Shown in pieces: positions 17,119 through 25,990 of a DNA stretch of 64,000 nucleotides. Position numbers and translations under genes: made by a program. Under the pieces are notes generated by a model. That model was not told the origin of the DNA. It ran no database searches and saw only the letters and a list, made by a program, of their open reading frames with translations. Positions within the stretch are counted from its first letter, which is position 1. The number at the start of each line of letters is the position of its first letter. Source of the DNA: Hyphococcus flavus (lineage in GTDB: Bacteria > Pseudomonadota > Alphaproteobacteria > Caulobacterales > Parvularculaceae); the NCBI RefSeq assembly GCF_028748065.1, contig NZ_CP118166.1, forward strand, positions 1,875,501 through 1,939,500, given 5' to 3'.

Positions 17119-19212
17119 ATGCTTCCAAAAATTCAGAAAAAACAACTTCTTGCCTGTGTTTCCATATTTGCGGTGCCCGGGGTGAGCGCGCATGCCGCAG
17201 ATGAAATCGTTGTCACGGCGCAAAAGCGTGAACAATCGCTTCAGGACGTACCGATTTCCGTGACCGCCGTTACGGAAGACGACTTAAAAGCGCGCGGCGT
17301 TATTACGCTCGAAGATTTGCAGTTCATGGTGCCGAACGTATCGGTTACCAATGAATTCCAGACCGTGACGCCGAAATTCTCTATCCGCGGTGTTTCCTCA
17401 AATACACGCAATATTGGCTTTGAGTCCGGCCTTTCGGTTTATATTGACGGCGTTTATACAGGTCGGCCCATCGGTCAGAGTTTCGATCTGACAGACGTTG
17501 GGCAAATCGAAGTTTTGCGCGGCCCCCAAGGCACGTTATTTGGTAAGAACAACACAGCTGGCGCGATAAACGTCATAACGAAAAAACCTGGCGAGGAAGT
17601 CGCTTATAATCTTGTGGGCGAAGCAGGCAATTTTGGTCTTTACCGCTTTTCAGGCGATGTCTCAGGGCCTTTGTCCGATACACTAGGCGCCAAGTTGGCG
17701 CTTTATACGACGCAGCGCAATGGAACAGTCGAGAACGTTTTTGATGGTACAGATCTTAACGACATTGATTCTCTCGGAGGGCGCGCAGGGCTTTATTGGA
17801 CGCCCTCGGATGATTTTGAGGCAAGCCTGGTTGTTGACGCTTTCCGTGACCGTCGTGCGCGTGCGTTTCCAGAGCCGCTGGACGGCGATCCGCTTGCGAC
17901 GACTGGTCCGCGAACTGTAAACATAGATCTAAACGGGCGTGAAGACCGGGACTCGTTCGGGGCCGCGCTTAATCTCGAAAAAAACTTTGATTCTGGTCTC
18001 TCTCTAACCTCGATATCGGGCTATCGTAAAACAATTATCGATAATCAGTTTATCGATAATGATGACACGCCAGCGCCCGCTATTGCTGTAAATGGCTGGT
18101 TCGAAGAAGCGGAACATTTTTCCCAGGAAATTCGTCTGGCTTCAGACGCAGGCAGCTCGTTTGATTGGATATTGGGCGGGTATTACTTCTACCAGAAAGT
18201 GAATAGCGAAAGGCCAATTGTTGTATTTGGCTTTGACGGGAACTCTATCGGTGAAGTTGTGACGAACAGTTATGCCGGCTTTGGGCAGGTTAATATTCGC
18301 CCGGTAGACCGGCTTACTGTCACAGGCGGCGCCCGTGTTACTTATGAAAAAAAGGAGCTAAATAATTTCACGCAAGACATCATGATTTTGTTTCCATCAT
18401 TTGGTCCTCTTCAGGATGAAATTGATGAAACCAACTTTTCACCGATGGCGGCGTTAACTTATGAACTTTCCGGCTCGTTAAACGTTTACGGCACCTATTC
18501 GAAAGGCTTTAAAAGCGGCGGTTTTAATGTCGATTATATAAGCGATGCATCTGACCTGTCGTTTCTATCAGAATCAGTCGGCAATGCTGAGGTAGGTTTG
18601 AAAGGCAATTTCCTTGAGGGTGATCTTACGTTTGCTGCCTCTGCCTTTCAAATGAAGTACGACGATCTTCAGGTGCTTACCCTTGATGATATTTCTGGAG
18701 GCTTGACGGTCCAGAACGCGGTGAAAGCAACCATTAAAGGCTTAGAGTTTGAATTCAGCGCGAGGCCTGTGCAAGGCTTTGAGATCGTAGGCGGTCTTGG
18801 CGTGCTCGACGCCACATATGATGATTTCCGAAACGCTGATGCGATGGGCAGTGATTTTACCGGAAATGAGCTTCCGGACGCGCCAGGGCTGACGGCAAAC
18901 GCTGCCGCGCAGTACACGCACGAACTTGGCGGCTCCGGATCTCTGTTCGGTCTTGTTGAATGGAGTTATCGTGATGAGCGGTACTCCTCAGCCAGCAATA
19001 CAATCGTCACGCAGGCCGAGGATATTTCCCTTGTGAACATGCGTGCTGGTTATCGTTCGCCCGATGAGCGTTGGGAATTGTCAGCGTGGGTAAAAAATCT
19101 TGCTGATACTGATCGCATCGTATTTGGATTCGCCAACCCGTTCTCAGGCGCTATTGCCGGAACCTATAATGATCCGCGCACATGGGGTGTAACGCTCCGT
19201 GTCAGCGGATAA
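17119..19212 (+). CDS. TonB-dependent outer-membrane receptor, cluster 1
   Basis: Protein of about 697 residues. The ATG at 17119 is preceded by GGGAGGGG and gives a standard signal peptide ending near VSAHA. The upstream GTG at 17095 lies inside a palindrome and is rejected. The mature N-terminus DEIVVTAQKREQSLQDVPIS holds a TonB-box-like element, followed by a plug domain (IRGVSSNTRN, VDGVYTGRP, VEVLRGPQGTLFGKNNTAGA equivalents, about residues 45-160) and a beta-barrel ending in TWGVTLRVSG. Receptors of this type in alphaproteobacteria import a wide range of organic molecules besides siderophores. It opens a same-strand set with hydrolases, an MFS carrier and oxidative enzymes, so it probably takes up the substrate of that pathway. 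No iron-related gene is near. Confidence 0.93.
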   Translation: MLPKIQKKQLLACVSIFAVPGVSAHAADEIVVTAQKREQSLQDVPISVTAVTEDDLKARGVITLEDLQFMVPNVSVTNEFQTVTPKFSIRGVSSNTRNIGFESGLSVYIDGVYTGRPIGQSFDLTDVGQIEVLRGPQGTLFGKNNTAGAINVITKKPGEEVAYNLVGEAGNFGLYRFSGDVSGPLSDTLGAKLALYTTQRNGTVENVFDGTDLNDIDSLGGRAGLYWTPSDDFEASLVVDAFRDRRARAFPEPLDGDPLATTGPRTVNIDLNGREDRDSFGAALNLEKNFDSGLSLTSISGYRKTIIDNQFIDNDDTPAPAIAVNGWFEEAEHFSQEIRLASDAGSSFDWILGGYYFYQKVNSERPIVVFGFDGNSIGEVVTNSYAGFGQVNIRPVDRLTVTGGARVTYEKKELNNFTQDIMILFPSFGPLQDEIDETNFSPMAALTYELSGSLNVYGTYSKGFKSGGFNVDYISDASDLSFLSESVGNAEVGLKGNFLEGDLTFAASAFQMKYDDLQVLTLDDISGGLTVQNAVKATIKGLEFEFSARPVQGFEIVGGLGVLDATYDDFRNADAMGSDFTGNELPDAPGLTANAAAQYTHELGGSGSLFGLVEWSYRDERYSSASNTIVTQAEDISLVNMRAGYRSPDERWELSAWVKNLADTDRIVFGFANPFSGAIAGTYNDPRTWGVTLRVSG

Positions 19213-19231
19213 GGCAAGCTTAAAAAGCTTT

Positions 19232-19264
19232 TGCGGCCTGCGAAAACAACTCCGTCAGGCCGCA
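19232..19264 (+). terminator. Intercistronic stem-loop after the receptor gene
   Basis: TGCGGCCTG at 19232-19240 pairs perfectly with CAGGCCGCA at 19256-19264 (9 bp, 15-base loop). Only ACAATTTTC follows, a weak U-tract. It may be a partial terminator or an mRNA-stability element that makes the receptor more abundant than the downstream enzymes. Confidence 0.5.
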
Positions 19265-19293
19265 CAATTTTCAAGGGTAAGATACGAACAACA

Positions 19294-20376
19294 ATGAGTG
19301 GTCATTTTTCAGAATCGGTCACTGATGCGCACCAAAAATTTGTAGCCAGCGCTGAGGCTGCAGGTGCTGAGATAGAGCTCCGGCGGCATCCGCTTAAAGG
19401 CCCGTCTGGAGAAGATTTGTGTATGGCGGCGGCCCGGCTTGGCCCGGCTTCTGCGCGGCGCGTGTTGCTTGTTAATTCAGGTACGCACGGTGTTGAGGGG
19501 TATGCCGGGTCCGCTCTGCAAATTGGTTATTTAGATTCATTTGATGCTTCACGTTTGCCTGCCGACGCCGCAGTTTTGCTGGTTCATTTAGTTAACCCTT
19601 GGGGTGCGGCATGGGACAGGCGAGAAAACGAAGACAACATAGATGTGTTTCGCAATTTTGTTTATTCCACGCCGCCGTTCCCCGACAATCCCGAATACCG
19701 TTATCTGGATGATGCTATAAACCCGTCCTCATGGACTGATGACACGCTGCGTAGAGCGGATGAGAAAATCAAAGCGTATATTACGGCTCATGGGAAAGAC
19801 GCTTTTATCGCGCTATTTCGTCAAGGTCAGCACTTCAATGCTAAAGGCTTAACCTATCATGGCAGGGGACCTTGTTGGTCCAAGCAGACATTTGATTCCG
19901 TTGCGTACAAAATGATTCCTAATGTGCAACTTGGAGTTTGTGTTGATATTCATACTGGCTTTGGCGATTTCGGTGACGGTTTGGTCATTATGTATCGCAG
20001 CCAAGGTAAAGAACGCATCGAGTTTTCCAGGCACGTTTATGGCGAAGTATATATTGCTGGCGATGATGCGCTCATACCGCAGCATGGAAGCATGCCATAT
20101 GACATACTCAGTCACGCGCCATTTGCGCAAATCCATTGCGTTGGGCTTGAGTTTGGCACTTATGACTTGATGCAAGAGATAGATCTCTTTCGTCGCATCA
20201 ATTTCATTTTTGCTTATGAGGACCCTCTACGCCGAGAAGCAGAACTGGCGCGTGGTAAAATGCGAGAGCTTTTATACCCTGCTTCTAGTGAATGGCGTTC
20301 GTCAGTGCTTGCCCGCGGCAAAGAAGTATTGAGAAATGCGGAACTTGCGGTCGCAAGCTGGGACGGGGCTGCGTGA
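19294..20376 (+). CDS. DUF2817 family zinc-carboxypeptidase-like hydrolase
   Basis: Protein of 360 residues. NSGTHGVEGYAGSALQ supplies an HxxE zinc-ligand pair (His and Glu about residues 65-68), and VDIHTGFGDFG supplies the third His. This is the layout of M14-like peptidases in the DUF2817 group. The C-terminal GLEFGTYD holds a likely catalytic glutamate. The ATG at 19294 is chosen over an earlier in-frame start at 19231, which lies within the intercistronic stem-loop. No signal peptide, so it is predicted cytoplasmic. It ends with TGATG, sharing one base with the next gene. It probably removes an amide- or peptide-linked group from the imported compound, but the substrate is unknown. Confidence 0.8.
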   Translation: MSGHFSESVTDAHQKFVASAEAAGAEIELRRHPLKGPSGEDLCMAAARLGPASARRVLLVNSGTHGVEGYAGSALQIGYLDSFDASRLPADAAVLLVHLVNPWGAAWDRRENEDNIDVFRNFVYSTPPFPDNPEYRYLDDAINPSSWTDDTLRRADEKIKAYITAHGKDAFIALFRQGQHFNAKGLTYHGRGPCWSKQTFDSVAYKMIPNVQLGVCVDIHTGFGDFGDGLVIMYRSQGKERIEFSRHVYGEVYIAGDDALIPQHGSMPYDILSHAPFAQIHCVGLEFGTYDLMQEIDLFRRINFIFAYEDPLRREAELARGKMRELLYPASSEWRSSVLARGKEVLRNAELAVASWDGAA

Positions 20377-21242
20377 TGAGGGTCGAAGTCGACGGAATTC
20401 GTATCTTTTTTGAAGTCGCAGGGTTTTCTTTGGAAGCAGATGGTCCTGAGTTTCGTAAGCGTCCAACGCTGGTAGCATTGCATGGCGGCCCAGGTTGGGA
20501 TCATTCCGCCAGCCGTGACGCGCTCGCGGTACTCTCCGAGTTTTGTCAAGTGATTTTTTATGACCACCGCGCCCACGGCCGTTCTGATGGGTGGGAAGAT
20601 ATCAGCCGTCAGACACTTGATCAGTGGGGTGACGATGTGGCGGCGTTTTGCGATGCATTGGAAATAGAGAAGCCTTTCATATTGGGCACGTCATTCGGTG
20701 GTATGGTGGCGCAAAGTTATGCCGTTCGCCATCCCGATCATGCATCCGGCGTTATCCTGAACAGTACCTCTGCAAAATTTGTTCTTGATGATGTCTGCGA
20801 AACTTTTCGCAGAGTTGTGGGTGAAGACGCCGAGCATATAGCGCGACAGGCGTTCACCACCGGTACGCCAGAATCGCTTGAGCGATACTATGAGCGATGC
20901 CTGCCTAAATACAGTACTGACCCCATGCCGCCAGATAAAAAGGCGCGGATCATTTACAATGAGGAATTGATCCGGCGCCTTTTATCCCCTGGAGGGGCGT
21001 TACGGCAGATGGACTTCCTTCCTAAGCTTGGCTCTATCACCTGTCCGGTGCTGGTGCTTGGCGGTAGAGACGACCCTATTTGTCCGCCCCAAGCGGCTAC
21101 CGCGATTGCGGAGGCGATCGGAAAAAATGCAGAGCTTCATATTATTGAGGGATGCCGTCATGGGATTGTGCAGGAAAATCCCGAAATTGGCGCAGTCTTA
21201 GTCAAAGATTTTCTCGACCGCGTATTCAGTCCGCGCGCATGA
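20376..21242 (+). CDS. Alpha/beta hydrolase, proline iminopeptidase-like
   Basis: Protein of 288 residues. HGGPGWDH is the oxyanion-hole motif typical of proline iminopeptidases, GTSFGGMVAQSYA carries the nucleophile serine, GGRDDPICPP the acid and GCRHGIVQENP the histidine, so the triad is complete. The start ATG shares one base with the previous stop (TGATG). Family members release N-terminal proline or hydrolyse related amides and lactones. Together with the DUF2817 hydrolase upstream, it implies a two-step breakdown of an amide- or ester-linked substrate. Specificity beyond that is not visible. Confidence 0.85.
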   Translation: MRVEVDGIRIFFEVAGFSLEADGPEFRKRPTLVALHGGPGWDHSASRDALAVLSEFCQVIFYDHRAHGRSDGWEDISRQTLDQWGDDVAAFCDALEIEKPFILGTSFGGMVAQSYAVRHPDHASGVILNSTSAKFVLDDVCETFRRVVGEDAEHIARQAFTTGTPESLERYYERCLPKYSTDPMPPDKKARIIYNEELIRRLLSPGGALRQMDFLPKLGSITCPVLVLGGRDDPICPPQAATAIAEAIGKNAELHIIEGCRHGIVQENPEIGAVLVKDFLDRVFSPRA

Positions 21243-21263
21243 AACGAAACAGGAGTTAGATTT

Positions 21264-21962
21264 GTGAAGACCTCAGGTGGTAAAATTAGCGCATTGCCCA
21301 CAAAGCGCGGCAAGTCAGGCCCGTCGCAGCCTCAACAGGAGCGAAGCGCAGAAACGCGTCAGCGTCTTATTGAGGCGACTATAGAATGTTTTGCTAAATA
21401 CGGTTTCAGCGACACCACAACTTCATTAATTGCAAAAACGGCAGGCGTAACGCGCGGCGCCTATCTCCATCATTTTGGCTCTCGCGAACAGCTTCTCACA
21501 GAAGCGTTCGGGCATCTTCTTAACAATGTCATGGGAGAATTGGAAAAGCGCATCATCGTTCTTTTCCAGGAAAACCGGCAAAGTGAAATTCTCGATGAGA
21601 TCTGGAAAGCAGGCTTTGAAGACTGGCTCTATCCCGGTTTTGAACTTCTATTGCATTGTCGTCACGACCCCGAAATGCGCCGCTACTGGATGGCGCATTC
21701 TGCAAAGTTTCTTGTGTGGCGGCGGCGTATTTTCAGCAACCTGACTGATGGTGAAGTGCAGGAAGACTCCGACATGATGCACTTGGCGGACGGCTTTCTG
21801 GACCTTCTTCGAGGGATGGCTTTGATGGATGTTGTTCGCACTAAAGCGACAACCCGGGCGCAGCTTGATTTCTGGCGCGGCGTATTCGAGCGGGAAGTCG
21901 CCCATATTCTCAGTAATTCGCAAAACTCCAAAACTAACAAATCCGACAACGTAGAGAAATGA
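21264..21962 (+). CDS. TetR-family transcriptional regulator
   Basis: Protein of 232 residues with a TetR N-terminal DNA-binding domain (about residues 30-80: TRQRLIEATIECFAKYGF, then TTTSLIAKTAGVTRGAYLHH and FGSREQLLTEAF). The C-terminal ligand-binding part is diverged, as usual. Start is GTG at 21264 with AGGAG eight bases upstream. The stop overlaps the transporter start (ATGA). Embedded in the cluster, it is the likely local repressor, and the two 7-bp-arm palindromes around the cluster's promoter (16996, 17081) are the size expected for a TetR site. The inducer may be the imported substrate or its CoA derivative. Confidence 0.9.
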   Translation: MKTSGGKISALPTKRGKSGPSQPQQERSAETRQRLIEATIECFAKYGFSDTTTSLIAKTAGVTRGAYLHHFGSREQLLTEAFGHLLNNVMGELEKRIIVLFQENRQSEILDEIWKAGFEDWLYPGFELLLHCRHDPEMRRYWMAHSAKFLVWRRRIFSNLTDGEVQEDSDMMHLADGFLDLLRGMALMDVVRTKATTRAQLDFWRGVFEREVAHILSNSQNSKTNKSDNVEK

Positions 21963-23329
21963 CCGCGCTCGGAAGCAAACAAGCCTACCCGCCGCCGGCC
22001 CAAGCCTGGAGGGCGGCAATAATACTGAGCGTGCTCTACACGATTTCAAATGTAGACCGTCAGGTAATCGGCTTGTTGCTGCAGCCTATCAAAGACGATT
22101 TGCAGGTTGGCGATACAGAGATGGGGTTGCTTGGCGGCTTTGCGTTCGCGATTTTTTATACAGTTATGGGTCTGCCGATTGCACGCCTCGCAGATAAAAC
22201 CAGTCGGCGTGCTGTTATTTTTGTCGGCGTCGTATTTTGGAGTGTGGCGACAGTCTTTTGCGGTCTGGCGCGAAATTTCACACAATTGTTTATTGGTCGC
22301 ATAGGTGTTGGCGTTGGCGAGGCTGCATTATCCCCCGCTTCGTACTCATTGCTGTCTGACTATTTTCCGCCGTCAAAACTTGGCCGCGCCATGAGTGTTT
22401 ATGTTCTTGGTGCTGCAACCGGTTTTGGGCTCGCCTATTTCGCAGGAGGCGCGCTTTACGGTTATTTTGCAGGCTTGGGCTCTTTTCATATTCCAGTTGT
22501 GGGTGAAATAAAGCCCTGGCAAGCGACGTTCATCGCTGTTGGCGCGCCCGGAATTGCGCTCGCATTCCTGATGACCTTGATCAAGGAACCAGAAAGACGT
22601 TCTAGCTGTATTGCAGATGTAGGCGCACACACACCCACACCCACACAAGGGGGCGCACTCTTACCATTCCTGAAGGGGAATTGGAAAATTCTGGCAATGC
22701 ACTTCGCCGGTATCTCAGGCTTCAATATCGCTGCTTATGGATTCAACTTGTGGCTGCCCGCACATTTTATCCGCGAATTTGGGTGGTCGCCGGCGCAGGT
22801 TGGCGTGACGTTTGGCGGGTATTTTCTCATTCTTGGCGTGGCGAGCATATTAATTGCTGGCCGATTAGCGGACCAAGTGAAAGTCGGCGAGGGCAGAGTC
22901 GTATCTTATTTTCGATTGATGGCGTTGTGGACGTTGATTTCGGTTCCATGTCTTGCGTCGGTTGCGCTCGTGCCAACAGCCGCTTTGGCGATGGTGGTAT
23001 TGGCGCCATGCCTGTTTCTTGCGGCGGGTCCTACGGTTTTTGCGCCGGCAGTACTTCAGTTAATTGCGCCAAACACAGTGCGAGCGCAGGTGTCTGCTCT
23101 TTATCTGTTTGTTGTCAACATAATGGGAATTGGTCTCGGGCCGTTACTCATTGGCCTTATCACTGATTTTGGTTTTGGGGACCCGGCAATGCTGAAGTGG
23201 TCAATCAGCATTGTTTGCGGCGGAGGCGCGGCGCTCGCCTTCATCTTTTTGTTTGCAGGCGTGCGGTTGGCGAGAAGGTCTTTTCAAATAGAAGACGAGG
23301 CGGGCTTTGAAGGAGCGGTTGCGTCATGA
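21959..23329 (+). CDS. MFS transporter (spinster-like)
   Basis: Protein of 456 residues with about 12 hydrophobic segments. TISNVDRQVIGLLLQPIKDD, the loop motif GLPIARLADKTSRR and RIGVGVGEAALSPASYSLL are typical of the spinster-like MFS group found beside TonB receptors in sphingomonad- and caulobacter-type genomes. The middle cytoplasmic loop contains a short CACACC-type repeat coding HTPTPTQ (22626-22647). It should carry the product released in the periplasm, or the intact small substrate, across the inner membrane. It is coupled by ATGA overlaps to both neighbours. Confidence 0.9.
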   Translation: MTALGSKQAYPPPAQAWRAAIILSVLYTISNVDRQVIGLLLQPIKDDLQVGDTEMGLLGGFAFAIFYTVMGLPIARLADKTSRRAVIFVGVVFWSVATVFCGLARNFTQLFIGRIGVGVGEAALSPASYSLLSDYFPPSKLGRAMSVYVLGAATGFGLAYFAGGALYGYFAGLGSFHIPVVGEIKPWQATFIAVGAPGIALAFLMTLIKEPERRSSCIADVGAHTPTPTQGGALLPFLKGNWKILAMHFAGISGFNIAAYGFNLWLPAHFIREFGWSPAQVGVTFGGYFLILGVASILIAGRLADQVKVGEGRVVSYFRLMALWTLISVPCLASVALVPTAALAMVVLAPCLFLAAGPTVFAPAVLQLIAPNTVRAQVSALYLFVVNIMGIGLGPLLIGLITDFGFGDPAMLKWSISIVCGGGAALAFIFLFAGVRLARRSFQIEDEAGFEGAVAS

Positions 23330-24288
23330 AAAAGACCGTATGTGTAGGTGTTGGGTCTATAGGGCGAGCGTGGGCTGTCGTATTTGCAAAAGCCGGTCAT
23401 GAAGTTGCGCTTTATGACGCCAATGCTGATGTCCTTAATGAGGTTAAGGAGCGAATTGAATCGACATTAGGTGACCTGGAGGCTGCGGGCCTTCTGCATG
23501 ACGCGCACTCGGCGATCAACAATATTCGAATAGCTGAAACTCTCGAAGATGCTCTTGTTGACGCCGTTTATGTTCAGGAAAGCGTACGCGAACTGTTGGA
23601 AGTAAAACGAGCGACATTTGAAGAAATTGCATGTTACGCACCTGAAGATGCGATTATAGCAAGTTCGACATCCGCTATCGCCGGTTCGCTTTTTATGGAA
23701 GGTTTACGGAATTCTGCGAATTGTTTGGTTGCGCACCCAACTAACCCGCCTTTCTTGACGACTCTTACAGAGCTGTGTCCAACCTCCTCTACCAGTATTG
23801 CAACACTGAAAGCTGCGAAGAAATTTCTCACCGGCTGTGGCCAAGCAACCGTTACTCTAAAGAAAGAAATAACCGGGTACGCACTAAACCGACTACAGGC
23901 CGCCGTTGTAGCTGAGGCGCTATATCTCGTCGGTGAGGGGTATCTGTCAGCGCCGGACCTTGATGATGTGATGACGCGCGGGCTGGGTATGCGATGGTGT
24001 TTCATGGGACCGTTTCTGACGGGGCACCTAAACGCGCCAACGGGTTACGCTCAGTATATGAATATGTATGGTGACGCCTACCGTAGTATAGTCCGGGATT
24101 TGCGCACTGATTATGAATGGACGCCACGTCTTTTCAAAAAAGTGCAGGATCAAATTGCTGGCGGTGAAGAGACGGCGGACGTTGCTAGTCAGCAAGCATG
24201 GCGAGATCGCCGTTTGATGCTCCTCATTAAACATCTTGAAGAAGCAGACCGTATTGAACCGAGAAAGGGGCAGATCTATGAAGCGTAA
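23326..24288 (+). CDS. 3-hydroxyacyl-CoA dehydrogenase-like enzyme (lambda-crystallin / L-gulonate dehydrogenase type)
   Basis: Protein of 320 residues. The NAD-binding motif GVGSIGRAWAVVFAKAGH lies at residues 8-25, IASSTSAIAG and LVAHPTNPPFLTTLTE form the substrate-side Ser/His region, and GLGMRWCFMGPFLTGHLNAP is the C-terminal helical pattern of lambda-crystallin-type enzymes. These oxidise free beta-hydroxy acids such as L-gulonate with NAD+. L-carnitine dehydrogenases are relatives, but their C-terminus differs from the NAPTGYAQYMNMYGD pattern here. Overlaps the MFS stop (ATGA) and runs 11 bases into the BKACE gene, so a beta-hydroxy acid oxidised here would become the beta-keto acid cleaved by the next enzyme. 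Confidence 0.85.
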   Translation: MKKTVCVGVGSIGRAWAVVFAKAGHEVALYDANADVLNEVKERIESTLGDLEAAGLLHDAHSAINNIRIAETLEDALVDAVYVQESVRELLEVKRATFEEIACYAPEDAIIASSTSAIAGSLFMEGLRNSANCLVAHPTNPPFLTTLTELCPTSSTSIATLKAAKKFLTGCGQATVTLKKEITGYALNRLQAAVVAEALYLVGEGYLSAPDLDDVMTRGLGMRWCFMGPFLTGHLNAPTGYAQYMNMYGDAYRSIVRDLRTDYEWTPRLFKKVQDQIAGGEETADVASQQAWRDRRLMLLIKHLEEADRIEPRKGQIYEA

Positions 24289-25174
24289 AGTCATTATTAC
24301 GTGCGCGGTTACCGGCAATGCGCCATTTAACCCAAAGCATCCCAATTTCCCGGTAACGCCAAAGCAGATTGCAGAGGCGTGTATTGAGGCAGCGAATGCT
24401 GGCGCCGCAATCGTGCATATTCATGCGCGAGATCCGGAAACGACGCATGGCGTGTTTGATGTTGCCCTGTTTAAAGAGATTGTCCATCGTGTCCGAAGTA
24501 GCGGCGTCGATATCTTGATTAACTTATCGGCAGGGGGCGGGGCCTTTTTCTTGCCTGACCCAGAGAACGAAGCAGTTGGATTGCCGGAAAGTGATATGCG
24601 TGATGTTGAAGGCCGAATTGAACACTTGGTTGAGTGTCTCCCTGATATCGCCTCCATAGACGTAACGACTGGCAATCAGGTCGAAGGCGATATGGAGTTC
24701 GTGTATCTGAACACGACGCGTACTCTACGCGGCATGGCGAAGCGCTTTATGGAGCTTGGCGTGAAGCCCGAACTCGAAGCGTTCCAGCCGGGTGATGTTC
24801 TTTTTGCCAATCAACTTATTGAAGAAGGGCTCGTTGAAGGCACGCCAATGATGCAGTTCGTCCTTGGCGTAAAATGGGGTGCGCCATCGACACCGGAAAC
24901 GGTCATGTACATGCGCAATCTTGCGCCGAAAAACGCAGTCTGGACTGCAATGGGGATTGCTCGTGAAGAATTTTCAACCGCTGCTCAGTCTGTTCTCCTA
25001 GGCGGCCACGTACGCGTTGGTCTTGAAGATAATCTCTATCTTGATCGCGGTGTCTTCGCCACCAATGGCCAGCTTGTAGAGCGCGCAGTTCGCATAATTG
25101 AAGATGTGGGCTGTTCGCCAGCTTCACCAAGTGAGGCGCGCGAGTTGTTAGGCATCTCAAAAGTTAGTGCATAA
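24278..25174 (+). CDS. BKACE-family beta-keto acid cleavage enzyme
   Basis: Protein of 298 residues of the DUF849 / 3-keto-5-aminohexanoate cleavage family. The zinc-binding HxH is His47 and His49 in AAIVHIHARDPET, and VRVGLEDNLYL holds the third zinc ligand, a glutamate. Members condense a beta-keto acid with acetyl-CoA to give acetoacetate and a new acyl-CoA; substrate varies widely across subfamilies. The ATG at 24278 with AAAGGGG upstream is preferred over an earlier in-frame start inside the previous gene. No acetoacetate-handling CoA-transferase is in the cluster. The substrate is unassigned. Confidence 0.9.
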   Translation: MKRKVIITCAVTGNAPFNPKHPNFPVTPKQIAEACIEAANAGAAIVHIHARDPETTHGVFDVALFKEIVHRVRSSGVDILINLSAGGGAFFLPDPENEAVGLPESDMRDVEGRIEHLVECLPDIASIDVTTGNQVEGDMEFVYLNTTRTLRGMAKRFMELGVKPELEAFQPGDVLFANQLIEEGLVEGTPMMQFVLGVKWGAPSTPETVMYMRNLAPKNAVWTAMGIAREEFSTAAQSVLLGGHVRVGLEDNLYLDRGVFATNGQLVERAVRIIEDVGCSPASPSEARELLGISKVSA

Positions 25175-25947
25175 TGGGAACCGGCAACGCGCAATCTGTT
25201 GTTATTACCGGCGCCGGGTCAGGGATTGGTCTGGCGACAGCGAAGCTATTTGCTGATAGGGGCGCTCACGTTCATATTTGTGACGTTAGCGAGAGCGCTG
25301 TTCGCGAAGTTCTAAAAAATGATTCTCGTATTACGGGCACCGTTTGTGATGTTGGCGATCCAGAAGGGGTGGCGCGGTTTTTCATTGAAGCGCTTGATGT
25401 AAATGGTTGTGTTGATGTCCTTATCAATAATGCAGGCATCGGCGGCGGTTCGGGGGTGGCGGAGGAAATCGATCTCGAAGATTGGGCGAATACCTTAAGA
25501 ATTAATCTTTCCGGTTCATTTTACTGTATTCGTGAAGCGCTTAAACTTATGAAGCCAAAAGGCGCTGGCTGCATCGTGAATATCTCCACTGCGTCAGTCA
25601 CGGTCGCACTCCCAAACCGTTCTGCTTACATCGCTTCCAAGGCGGGACTACAGGGCCTAACGCGAGCCTTGGCGCGAGAAGTTGGGCCGTTTGGAATTCG
25701 CTGTAATGCAATTCTTCCAGGCCTTATTGACAATCCGCGAGGACGAAAACTTGTTCAAAAATTTGCAGCGAACGCGGGAGAAACAGTTGAGGACACAGAA
25801 GCGCGATTTCTAAAATATGTGTCTATGCGTACATGGATCAAGCCCGAAGAAGTTGGCCGGGTCGCATGGTTTTTAGCTTCTGATGAGGCGCTTCATGTAA
25901 GCGGGCAGTGTATTGGCGTCTGCGGGAATGTAGAATGGGAAGAATAA
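25174..25947 (+). CDS. Short-chain dehydrogenase/reductase (SDR)
   Basis: Protein of 257 residues, a classical SDR. TGAGSGIGLATAKLF is the nucleotide-binding loop, NNAGIGGGSG the structural NNAG motif, and the catalytic serine lies in NISTASVTV with Tyr and Lys in SAYIASKAG. An aspartate after the second strand (HICDVSES) favours NAD(H). The start ATG shares a base with the BKACE stop (TAATG). It may act before the lambda-crystallin-type enzyme on another hydroxyl, or on the residual acyl part. Which of the two dehydrogenases acts on the BKACE precursor cannot be decided from sequence. Confidence 0.88.
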   Translation: MGTGNAQSVVITGAGSGIGLATAKLFADRGAHVHICDVSESAVREVLKNDSRITGTVCDVGDPEGVARFFIEALDVNGCVDVLINNAGIGGGSGVAEEIDLEDWANTLRINLSGSFYCIREALKLMKPKGAGCIVNISTASVTVALPNRSAYIASKAGLQGLTRALAREVGPFGIRCNAILPGLIDNPRGRKLVQKFAANAGETVEDTEARFLKYVSMRTWIKPEEVGRVAWFLASDEALHVSGQCIGVCGNVEWEE

Positions 25948-25990
25948 AAACAAGGCGAGGCGAACGCCTTGATATTTGGGGGAAAGTAAA

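Noticed and set aside
22626-22647. CACACC-type microsatellite in the MFS gene as a possible phase-variation tract
   Set aside because: Only about three hexamer units and imperfect; slippage by whole hexamers would keep frame in a cytoplasmic loop. Too short to claim switching.
23326-25174. Reading the dehydrogenase-BKACE pair as carnitine degradation
   Set aside because: The dehydrogenase C-terminus follows the lambda-crystallin pattern, not that of carnitine dehydrogenases. No betainyl-CoA thioesterase or betaine genes are nearby.
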